Shown piece by piece: positions 55,149 to 62,642 of a stretch of 64,000 bases of DNA. The notes below the pieces were generated by a model that did not search any database, was not told where the DNA came from, and saw only the letters and a list, made by a program, of their open reading frames with translations. The DNA comes from Thiorhodococcus mannitoliphagus (GTDB lineage: Bacteria; Pseudomonadota; Gammaproteobacteria; Chromatiales; Chromatiaceae): assembly GCF_010915725.1 (NCBI RefSeq), contig NZ_JAAIJR010000013.1, forward strand, positions 1-64,000. The letters are read 5' to 3'. The position numbers and the translations under genes are program-made. Each line of letters begins with the position of its first letter. Within the stretch, counting starts at the first letter, position 1.

Positions 55149-56615
55149 ATGATGAGCGAAATGACAGCGACTAAGACGACCTCAACCGGCCAGACTCACA
55201 GGGAAAGCGTCGAGAACCGAGTGCAGGACTTCAACGCCTTGCGCGAGCTGGGATTGATTGCGAAATCGGGCGATTTCTTTCCGTCCGTTCATTACCCCCC
55301 CATTACCATGTATCCGGAGGGGGAAGAAGAGGAACTGCTCGGCGACTTCGTCCCGCCGGCAGACGCTTTGTTCGACGTCTATCTGCACTTGCCCTTCTGC
55401 GAGCAGCGTTGTCTCTTTTGTCACTACCCGGTCCAGTTCGGTAAGTTCGGAGATAGCGTCCGCGATGAGACGGAGCGCTATCTCGATGCCTTGGCCATCG
55501 AGATGGATCTCTTCCGCAAGCGGATTGGCATTCCCATGTTCAAGGCACGCTCGATCCTCGTGGGCGGCGGCACGCCGACCTTGCTGGCGCCGGTGCAGTT
55601 CGAGCGCATGTTCCGGGATTTCAAAGAGCGGGTCGATTGCTCCGCGGCGACTCAGTTCAATTTCGACGTCGATCCCGGGACCTTGACGGATCAGAACGGC
55701 GAGGCGCGTCTGCGCATCATGCGCGATCACGGTGTTGATCGCGTCACCATTGGCATCCAATCGCTGGATGACGAGATCTTGCGCAAAATGCATCGTCCGC
55801 ATGACGTCAAGACCGCCCTAGCCTCCATCGAGGCGTGCCGCAAATTCGGCTTCCAGATCAACATCGAGTTCATTTTCGGCTACCCAGGGCAGACGCTGGA
55901 CGCATGGGCGCGCATGATCGAGGAGGCCGCCCAGCTGGACGTCGACGAGATCCAGCTCTATCGCCTGAAGATCGAGGCCTATGGCGATGCTCAGGGTCCC
56001 ATTCGCAAGGTCGCCGCACTGCGTCCGGAGGAGCTTCCGCCCTTCGAGGAGGCGATCCGAATGAAGCAGGCCGCGATCGAGATCCTGGGCAATTACGGCT
56101 TCAAGGAGAATCTGCGTCGGGTGTTCTCCAAGAAGCCTGAGCATTATTCGCACTATGCGCACAATCAGTGCTGCCAGCTCTATGATCAGGTTGGCTTCGG
56201 TCTGACCGCCTTTTCGAGCTTGCACGACCGTTTCCTGCTTAACACTCAGGCCTTCGAGGATTACTATCGCCGCATCGGCGAGGGTCGGCTGCCTGCCAAT
56301 CGTGGCATCAAGCGCAATGCGGAAGAGCAGCGTCGCTGGGCCGTCGTGCTGCCGCTCAAGAACCGCGACGTCGACAAGGCCCAGTACGAGGCGCTGACCG
56401 GCATTCCCTTCGAGCAGTCCTTCCCGGATCTTTGGTCTCAGCTCCTTGAGCACGGGCTAGTTGAGGACAAGGGTGGGTTCGCTGGGTTGACGCAGAAGGG
56501 GAGCTTCTTCGCCGATGAGGTATGCCATCAATTCCATGCGCAGCAGTTCATTCCCTTCGATCGAGACGAGTATGAGGGCGGGCCGCTCAATCCGTATCGG
56601 GGTTCTGCCGGCTGA
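55149..56615 (+). CDS. Radical-SAM enzyme, HemN/HemW-like
   Basis: This 488-residue protein has the cluster motif CEQRCLFC (Cys84, 88, 91) in YLHLPFCEQRCLFCHYP; the fourth Cys of true coproporphyrinogen oxidase HemN is replaced. Further motifs include SILVGGGTPTLLAP, RVTIGIQSLDDEILRKMHRP and IEFIFGYPGQTLDAWARMIE, all of the HemN superfamily. The N-terminus (about 70 residues) and the C-terminal extension differ from HemW proper. GAGGAG lies before the ATG. Possible roles include heme or porphyrin handling or a class C radical methylase; neither can be chosen from sequence. Likely co-transcribed with the preceding gene. Confidence 0.87.
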   Translation: MMSEMTATKTTSTGQTHRESVENRVQDFNALRELGLIAKSGDFFPSVHYPPITMYPEGEEEELLGDFVPPADALFDVYLHLPFCEQRCLFCHYPVQFGKFGDSVRDETERYLDALAIEMDLFRKRIGIPMFKARSILVGGGTPTLLAPVQFERMFRDFKERVDCSAATQFNFDVDPGTLTDQNGEARLRIMRDHGVDRVTIGIQSLDDEILRKMHRPHDVKTALASIEACRKFGFQINIEFIFGYPGQTLDAWARMIEEAAQLDVDEIQLYRLKIEAYGDAQGPIRKVAALRPEELPPFEEAIRMKQAAIEILGNYGFKENLRRVFSKKPEHYSHYAHNQCCQLYDQVGFGLTAFSSLHDRFLLNTQAFEDYYRRIGEGRLPANRGIKRNAEEQRRWAVVLPLKNRDVDKAQYEALTGIPFEQSFPDLWSQLLEHGLVEDKGGFAGLTQKGSFFADEVCHQFHAQQFIPFDRDEYEGGPLNPYRGSAG

Positions 56616-56712
56616 TCCGGCTAGTCGAGCGCCAAGCTATCGATCACACCCAAGGCATTGTGATCAGGGAATCTGCTTGCGGGCGCAGAGCATCGAGTGA
56701 CAGGAAGCCTAA

Positions 56713-57231
56713 ATGATGAAGATCCCATCCCTAGACCCGCGGGTCGTAGTCGTCGTGTGGATTGCTGGAGTCATGTCTGCCCCCGGATGCGCGGAGGGCC
56801 CGCCACGTCGCGGTGGTCCTAGCGGCGGGCCGCCTCCCCAGGCGATCGACGCCTGCGCCTCGCGAGCCGCCGACGCCTATTGCTACTTTGAGCACGACGG
56901 CAACTCCATTAGCGGCAGCTGTCAGGAGCGTGGCAGCGACTGGGTTTGCGTTCCCGACCGCGAGCCACCGGGCGGGCGAGGGGCTCCGGGGGCGAATGCT
57001 GCCTTGGGCGCTCGGGGTGCGGTCGCTGACGGGCAAGGACCCCTTCCGCCGCCAGAGGCGGTGGAGGCCTGTCGCGCTTTGAGTTCGGGCTCGAGCTGTT
57101 TCGTGCAGACCATGCGCGAGGAGATGCAAGGGCGCTGCGCTTACAGTGGCGAGACGCTGGCCTGTATCCCAACTGACCCCTCGCATCGTCCGATTGGAGG
57201 ACCGGGGCGCCCTTCCATGAGCGACATCTGA
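56713..57231 (+). CDS. Exported Cys-rich protein with two repeats
   Basis: This 172-residue protein has an N-terminal hydrophobic segment (VVVVVWIAGVMSAPGC) that ends at a Cys but lacks a canonical lipobox. Two copies of a Cys-rich module of about 40 residues follow, both spaced CX7-8CX12-13CX7-8C. The first begins AIDACASRAADAYCYFE and ends in CVPD; the second begins AVEACRALSSGSSCFVQ and ends in CIPTD. Pro/Gly-rich linkers separate them. Two disulfides per repeat are likely, which fits a location outside the cytoplasm. No function is known to me. A hairpin repeat follows it 9 bp downstream. Confidence 0.6.
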   Translation: MMKIPSLDPRVVVVVWIAGVMSAPGCAEGPPRRGGPSGGPPPQAIDACASRAADAYCYFEHDGNSISGSCQERGSDWVCVPDREPPGGRGAPGANAALGARGAVADGQGPLPPPEAVEACRALSSGSSCFVQTMREEMQGRCAYSGETLACIPTDPSHRPIGGPGRPSMSDI

Positions 57232-57239
57232 GCGCCTCT

Positions 57240-57343
57240 TAGAAAGTGTCCATCAATTGTTTCCCGATGCGAGCGATGCCGCCCGAAATCCCCCCTAGCC
57301 CCCCTTTGCGAAAGGGGGGAAGTTGTTGATGGACGCTTTCTTA
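57240..57343. repeat. Hairpin/TIR repeat family, copy c (complete)
   Basis: This is the cleanest copy. TAGAAAGTGTCCATCAATTG is at the left, and TTGATGGACGCTTTCTTA at the right is its inverted partner. The central hairpin CCCCCCTTTGCGAAAGGGGGG has a 9-bp stem. It lies between two convergent genes (ending at 57231 and 57453) and could serve as a bidirectional terminator for both. Confidence 0.9.
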
Positions 57344-57452
57344 GAATCGTATCCGTGGCTCTTGGCGCTCTCTGTCCCGCATCGACGACCACGGAGATCG
57401 ACGATGCCCAGGTGCTGTTCTTTGTGCGGTCAACCCCACTCCTGCGCCATCG

Positions 57453-57911
57453 CTATGGGCCGCGTGGCGGGAAGAGTAGCGGCAAGACCTGGGGGATAAT
57501 GCCTGCCGGTCCCGGTCCCGGTCCCGGTCCCGGTCCCGGGCCCGGTCCCGGGCCCGGGCCAGGGCCAGGGCCAGGGTAGGGTCTCGGGCCCGGGCCATAG
57601 GCCGGTGGTCCGAACGCCCAGCCCGGGCCGCCGTAAGGGCCTCCGGGGCCTGGGCCAGGCCCACGCCCCGGCCCACCAGGCCCTCCCGGTGGGCGCGGCC
57701 CAGGGCCTGGTCCTTGGGCGATCAGCCTCCTGGGGTCCCCGCTGTCGGTCACGCTGCCCCCAGTTGCCTGATTCGGATTCAGCATCACGGCGAGCTTGCG
57801 GCCGTCAGCTGTGGTTGCTTCATTTCCCACGATAAGGGGGTGTTCGACTAAAGTGTGGGCGCTGGCGGATGCGCACAGCGTGAAGGCTAGCAGTGGAAGC
57901 AATGTCTTCAT
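57453..57911 (-). CDS. Exported Gly-Pro repeat protein
   Basis: This 152-residue protein has a signal peptide (LLPLLAFTLCASASAHTL). The middle part is short and unremarkable, and the second half is a low-complexity run of PG dipeptides. The DNA underneath (57508-57580) is a near-perfect array of CCCGGT/CCCGGG hexamers, so length changes by slippage are expected. The start ATG at 57911 is chosen because the signal begins there. Function is unknown; the fold is likely extended or disordered. Confidence 0.65.
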   Translation of the reverse strand: MKTLLPLLAFTLCASASAHTLVEHPLIVGNEATTADGRKLAVMLNPNQATGGSVTDSGDPRRLIAQGPGPGPRPPGGPGGPGRGPGPGPGGPYGGPGWAFGPPAYGPGPRPYPGPGPGPGPGPGPGPGPGPGPGPAGIIPQVLPLLFPPRGP

Positions 57912-58447
57912 GATTTCCAAACCCTCGGTCGTCCAATATCGCGCAGCCCGCTTTGATAGCCCTTGTAGCGGCGGTGCTGTCCGGTGCCTAGTGGCTCTCG
58001 ACTTCTTGACTATTGGGTCGTCATCAGCGGGTCTGCAATGGTCCAGGCATGCGTTATGCCCGAACCGCGCGTCGACGAGCCCATCTGATTCAAGACGGGG
58101 CGCCAAGCAGCCGGATGCCGGCTGGTCAGTCCCGACCAGAATGCTACCCCCTTCGATCGCTTGCATGATCCAATGTCTGACCTGAGTGGCCCTTGACGCC
58201 AGAGGTTTGCGCCAAGCCTGTCAGGCTCAAGCGCCCAGGCTGGGGCCTTCTACCCCGTCACAGGCTGCGGTGATGTGTTTAGAATAGCGCGGCAGATCGG
58301 TGATGCGCTGTCTTTCGAGAAGCTCGCCGGCATTTGCTTCCGGCGGTATTGACCGACTGCTAGTGACGGAGTCGTGCTCGCCGCCGCGAGGGGCGCGGAC
58401 CGACAAGACATGATAATGACAAGAGAGCACCCGTTGAGCGCAGGCGC
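57912..58447. other. Divergent gene-free stretch
   Basis: About 535 bp between the leftward Gly-Pro gene and the rightward HAD gene. No supported gene, repeat or clear promoter. A short palindrome AGCCTGTCAGGCT is at 58215-58227. Confidence 0.4.
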
Positions 58448-59476
58448 ATGACTCCAGGAAAGGTCTACTCATTCGATATTTTCGACACGCTGCTGACGCG
58501 GCGCACCGCGACTGCGCAGGGCGTCTTCTGCATCATGCGGCACGAGCTGCGGGCGCGTTCCGGGCTTCCCCTCCAGATGGTGGAGGAGTTCTTCGAGATC
58601 AGGGTTTCCGCCGAGCGGCAGGCGCGTAAGCTGTCGGACGCCGACGAGATCGATCTCGACCAGATCTACGCGCAAATCGCGCTGCGGTTTCCAGAGGTTG
58701 CCGTCGAGCAGATCGAGGAGGTCAAGCGGCTTGAGCTGGAGACTGAGACCGACCTTGTCATCGGCGTGCCGCGCAACATTCAGCGGGTGCATCGGCTGTT
58801 GGACGATGGTCAGCGCGTGATTCTCGTCTGCGACATCTATCTCGGCGAGGAGGACCTGCGCCGGCTGCTCAGGGGCGTCGATGCGCGGTTGGCTGACTGT
58901 CCGATCTATGTGTCCTCGCGTTTCAAGGAAACGAAGCTGAGTGGCGCACTGTTTCGCCGGGTGCTCAAGACGGAAGGGCTTCGGCCGAAGCAGCTGGTCC
59001 ACTATGGTCATCATCCAAGAGCGGACTACAAGTCGCCGCGCGCGCTTGGGATTCGAGCAACCCTCGACAAGACACCGCTGCTCTCAGAGATCGAGCACCA
59101 TTATCTCGAAGAGAACAATCTCTTCTCGCAGCTCGTGGCAGGCGTGAGCAAGACGTTTCGGATCCTGCACCCCGATGCCTCGCCGCAGGCCGTCGTCGGT
59201 GCCTCTCTGGCTGGCCCCATGTTCTACGGGTTCATCTTGGACGTGCTCGCCCGGGCTCAGGCGCTCGGGCTGACCCGACTGTACTTCATTGCCCGCGACG
59301 GCATGGTGTTCCACAAGATTGCCCAGGCGATCGCCCGGGAGCAGGGAAGCGATATCGAGCTGAGATATCTCTACGGCTCGCGCCGGGCCTTTCGACTCCC
59401 TTCGGTCTTCGAGATCACGCCTCGGGAGCATCGCTGGCTCGCGGAGCGCATTCCCTCCTTGTCGTTGTCGATGCTG
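58448..59476 (+). pseudogene. 3'-truncated HAD-type protein
   Basis: The frame begins YSFDIFDTLLTR, the HAD nucleophile motif, followed by VILVCDIYLGEEDLRRLL and HYGHHPRADYKSPRALG. Then FYGFILDVLARAQALG and LYFIARDGMVFHKIAQAI suggest a second HAD-like module. Such proteins accompany surface-polysaccharide genes. Homology stops near PSLSLSML at 59476, where a transposase fragment on the other strand begins; the frame then stays open by chance to 59779. The C-terminal part is therefore lost and activity is doubtful. Confidence 0.75.
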
Positions 59477-59875
59477 GTTGTCCTTGAGCGTCTGCACGCC
59501 CCAGTCGCTTTGACCGAGCATCTGGTGCACCGTGCGGTGCTGGTTGACCAGCTCCGCGATGCGGTCGTAATCGGCATTCAGCCCCAGACGCAGCACCCCG
59601 AGCACCAGGATCTGCCACTGCGCCATCCTGGGACGTCCGGTCTCGGCGCTCACCGGACCCGAGCCGTCGGCGCGCTCGGGCAGCACTTCGGCGAGGATGG
59701 CGAAGACACGCGCGCGCACCGCCGCGTCGGTGTAGATGAACTGCAGCCCGCGCAGCAGCCGTGGGATGTTATCGCGTGAGCGGTGGTCGATCTCAATGGC
59801 GCCGATGTCGACCTCACCGAGTTGCAATTGGGGCTTGATGATTTCGGGCATGAGGGTTGCGATGACGAAGTTCAT
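59477..59875 (-). mobile_element. Transposase N-terminal fragment (ISNCY-like)
   Basis: About 133 residues starting at ATG 59875 (MNFVIATLMPEIIKPQ). It contains QLQLGEVDIGAIEIDHRSRD, then LRGLQFIYTDAAVRARVFA and HQMLGQSDWGVQTLKDN, the beginning of a transposase of the ISNCY-like type. It stops at the junction with the HAD gene; the catalytic part is absent. The frame reads on into antisense HAD sequence, giving a chimeric open frame to 59084. Confidence 0.7.
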
Positions 59876-60027
59876 CAAGGTTCATTCGGCTTTCATTCGA
59901 AAACCACCCGTGATGGCCGTTTCGACCTCGAGAAATCAATGCTTTAGGTGCAATTGCGTCCCTATTGATCAGTCTCGACACCGAAACTTCGACCATGGGG
60001 CCATATTTTAAGTCATTGTCCTGTAAG

Positions 60028-60209
60028 CTCGACTTTGGCCATTTTGGCAGTTTCCCAGAAAGCTAACTGCTTGAAGTATCGTGAGGGCTGAAAATTAGAG
60101 GGGATCGGGAGGCCCGAACGCCGAAACTGGACCCCTTGTTAATTTTTTGCGCATCGTAAGCTTTTGATAAAAAAGAGATTGCAAGCCGGTGAAAATGGCC
60201 AAAGTCGAG
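60028..60209. mobile_element. 182-bp element with 18-bp terminal inverted repeats
   Basis: CTCGACTTTGGCCATTTT at 60028-60045 is the perfect inverted match of 60192-60209. The interior has no gene and is AT-richer than its surroundings. It could be a MITE or the internal-deletion remnant of the element that left the transposase fragment just upstream. The rest of 59876-60413 holds no supported gene. Confidence 0.75.
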
Positions 60210-60354
60210 GTAAGACGAAGCAGACTTTTCGGCTAGACCTAAGTAATCCAGCTGTATAGCCATCGGACAGGATGCTCGTACGGCCCCCTTGATTTGAGCC
60301 CTGTATTTCCGTGGCGCAACCGAAAGGATCTGTATGGATATCACCCCGGATGGC

Positions 60355-60360
60355 TATAAT
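60355..60360 (+). promoter_or_regulatory. Candidate -10 box of glf
   Basis: A perfect TATAAT lies 54 bp before the start of the UDP-galactopyranose mutase gene. The -35 region at 16-18 bp spacing is poor, so it may be an extended or activated promoter. Confidence 0.4.
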
Positions 60361-60413
60361 CCTGCGAGGGACGGCTTCCTCACCCGTGCGACGACCCCTT
60401 GGAGGATGACAAA

Positions 60414-61520
60414 TTGAAACGACCGATCGCAGTGGTTGGAGCAGGATTCTCCGGGGCGGTCATCGCCTACCGCTTAGCGCGCGCTGGATACGATGTGGAC
60501 GTTTTCGAGAGCAGGTCGCACCTAGGTGGCAACTGCCACACGGAGAGGGATGCCGAGACCGGCGTCATGCTGCACCGCTATGGTCCGCACATCTTCCACA
60601 CATCGGAAGAGAGAGTCTGGCGGTTCGTCAATCAATTCGCTGACTTCATGCCGTTCGTCAATCGCGTAAAGGCGATTACGGCGGGGCGCGTTTTTACCTT
60701 GCCGATCAATTTGTTCACGATCAACCAGTTCTTTGGAAAGACCTTTTCGCCCGACGAGGCGCGGCGCTTCGTCGCCTCGATCGCGGATGCCTCGATCCAG
60801 CATCCCCGTACCTTTGAAGAGCAGGCGCTCGCCTTCGTGGGTAAAGACCTCTACGAGGCATTCCTCGAGGGCTATACGACAAAGCAATGGGGGCGGCATC
60901 CGTCGCAATTGCCAGCCAGCATCCTGAAGCGTCTCCCGCTGCGCTTCAACTATGACGACAACTACTACAGCCATTCCCGCCAGGGGATCCCGCGCGATGG
61001 CTACACCGATATCATCGAGAAGCTGGTCGATGACGCGAATGTTCGTGTGCACTTGGCCGAGGGTTTCACCAAGGCCGACCGCGCTGGTTTTGCACACGTC
61101 TTCTATAGCGGCCCCATCGACGCCTGGTTCGAATACTCGGAGGGTCTGTTGGCCTATCGCACGCTCGATTTCGAGGCGTTGCGCGCCGACGGCGACATGC
61201 AAGGGACGGCTGTCATCAACTATTGCGACGCGGGCGTCCCTTGGACCCGCATCTCGGAGCACAAGCATTTCGCGCCCTGGGAAGACCATGAGCGCACCAC
61301 GGCATACAAGGAATTCAGCCGTGCGTGCGGCGAGGGTGATATTCCCTATTACCCCATTCCCTTGGTCAACGAGCAGGACCAGTTGCAGCGCTACCTCGAG
61401 CTTGCCCGCCGGGAGTCGGCGATGACGTTTGTGGGGCGACTCGGGACCTATCGATACTTGGATATGGATGTCACCATCAAGGAAGCGCTGGAGGTGGCTG
61501 ATCGTTTCCTTGGTGAATGA
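60414..61520 (+). CDS. glf: UDP-galactopyranose mutase
   Basis: This flavoenzyme of about 368 residues interconverts UDP-galactopyranose and UDP-galactofuranose for surface polysaccharides. The FAD motif VVGAGFSGAVIAYRLA opens the protein, with LHRYGPHIFHTSEERVW, LEGYTTKQWGRHPSQLP and the C-terminal GRLGTYRYLDMDVTIKEAL. The TTG at 60414 is preferred because GGAGGA sits 8 nt upstream; an earlier TTG at 60399 has no ribosome site. Its 3' end overlaps the convergent acyltransferase gene by about 70 bp. Confidence 0.93.
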   Translation: MKRPIAVVGAGFSGAVIAYRLARAGYDVDVFESRSHLGGNCHTERDAETGVMLHRYGPHIFHTSEERVWRFVNQFADFMPFVNRVKAITAGRVFTLPINLFTINQFFGKTFSPDEARRFVASIADASIQHPRTFEEQALAFVGKDLYEAFLEGYTTKQWGRHPSQLPASILKRLPLRFNYDDNYYSHSRQGIPRDGYTDIIEKLVDDANVRVHLAEGFTKADRAGFAHVFYSGPIDAWFEYSEGLLAYRTLDFEALRADGDMQGTAVINYCDAGVPWTRISEHKHFAPWEDHERTTAYKEFSRACGEGDIPYYPIPLVNEQDQLQRYLELARRESAMTFVGRLGTYRYLDMDVTIKEALEVADRFLGE

Positions 61521-62614
61521 CGGGCAGCATCCTGCCCCTTTTTGGTCTGCCGGATTTGAGAATCGAACACTACGCGAAGTACCTTTATCAACGCCAGGAA
61601 GCGGGTTTCCACGAGGTAGTAGGACGCACTCGCGGCTAGGACCGAGACGACGATCACGATTGCGAGAAAGACCGCTTGGTTGGCGACAATCGTCTCGGGG
61701 AGGCGCTGGCCGAGCAGGACCCGAAGCGGGAAGTGGAGGATGTAGAGGCTGTACGAAACCTTGCCGAGGAAAATGAGTGGCTTGGTTTCGAGCAGGCGAA
61801 TTAGGATGCTGGCGGGGCGGGCGACCAGATGTGCGATGAATCCGGTCGCTGCAACCATCAGCAGCATGTACTTCAGTGGAGTCGCGATGTCCAGGTCCGG
61901 TGCGACTAGCAGAGGCATGGCGGTCAGGCAGACCGCTAGGGTCCAGGTCCGACCGAGGAAAGTGGGGAGGCGATCGCGATTGAGTGAGACGAATCCCCCG
62001 CTCAGCGCGAAGGCGATTCCGGTGAAAGGGAACAGGTACAGCAGGCCTTCGCCCGCGCCTCCGAGCCAGAGCGCGTAGATAGACACCAGGCAAAGTCCGA
62101 AGAGCAGGGCCACGGCTCGCGAGTGGTGCCTGGAGGGTATTGCAAGCAGCAATGGCGCGAGAAAGACATAAAATTGCTGCTCGACGGCAAGGCTCCAGGT
62201 GTGCGTGAAAATTCCCCAGGAATGCGTGACCAGTACGATGAAGAAATTTTGCAGGTAGGCCAGATACCAAATCGAGTCCCGATAGAAGGTTCCGCCCAGG
62301 AGATAGGTGTCCATCGCCATCGTCAGCAGCAAGGCGACATAATAAGCGGGAAAGATGCGCAGTGCGCGCCGGGTCCAGAAGTTCTTCAGCGATGTCGAAA
62401 AAACGGATCGGCCTTGTTCCATCTTAATTCGCTCATTGGAGAGAATGTTCGTAATCAGGAATCCGCTCAGCACGAAGAAGACGAAGACGGCAAGGGCCGC
62501 CAGGTCGAGCGGTAGGACGATGCTGTGATGAATGACGACAATGAGTGCCGCGATACCGCGCACTCCATCGAAGCCTTTGACGTGAGCTGCGCGCTTTTTT
62601 CTCGGCGTTGTCAT
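61448..62614 (-). CDS. Acyltransferase-3 family membrane protein
   Basis: This protein of about 388 residues has some ten hydrophobic helices. It begins VKGFDGVRGIAALIVVIHHS, with the family His, and has FVFFVLSGFLITNILSNERI and HTWSLAVEQQFYVFLAPLLL. It probably O-acetylates or otherwise acylates a surface polysaccharide. AAGGTG before the ATG at 62614 decides that start over one at 62638. An extended basic tail of about 40 residues overlaps the convergent glf end. An IS4-type transposase lies just upstream, where the promoter should be. Confidence 0.9.
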   Translation of the reverse strand: MTTPRKKRAAHVKGFDGVRGIAALIVVIHHSIVLPLDLAALAVFVFFVLSGFLITNILSNERIKMEQGRSVFSTSLKNFWTRRALRIFPAYYVALLLTMAMDTYLLGGTFYRDSIWYLAYLQNFFIVLVTHSWGIFTHTWSLAVEQQFYVFLAPLLLAIPSRHHSRAVALLFGLCLVSIYALWLGGAGEGLLYLFPFTGIAFALSGGFVSLNRDRLPTFLGRTWTLAVCLTAMPLLVAPDLDIATPLKYMLLMVAATGFIAHLVARPASILIRLLETKPLIFLGKVSYSLYILHFPLRVLLGQRLPETIVANQAVFLAIVIVVSVLAASASYYLVETRFLALIKVLRVVFDSQIRQTKKGQDAARHSPRKRSATSSASLMVTSISKYR

Positions 62615-62642
62615 GGCGCACCTTGGGGCATAACGCATATCT

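Noticed and set aside
57480-57580. CCCGGT/CCCGGG array as a CRISPR or replication origin
   Set aside because: It is a simple hexamer array in frame with a Gly-Pro-rich coding sequence.
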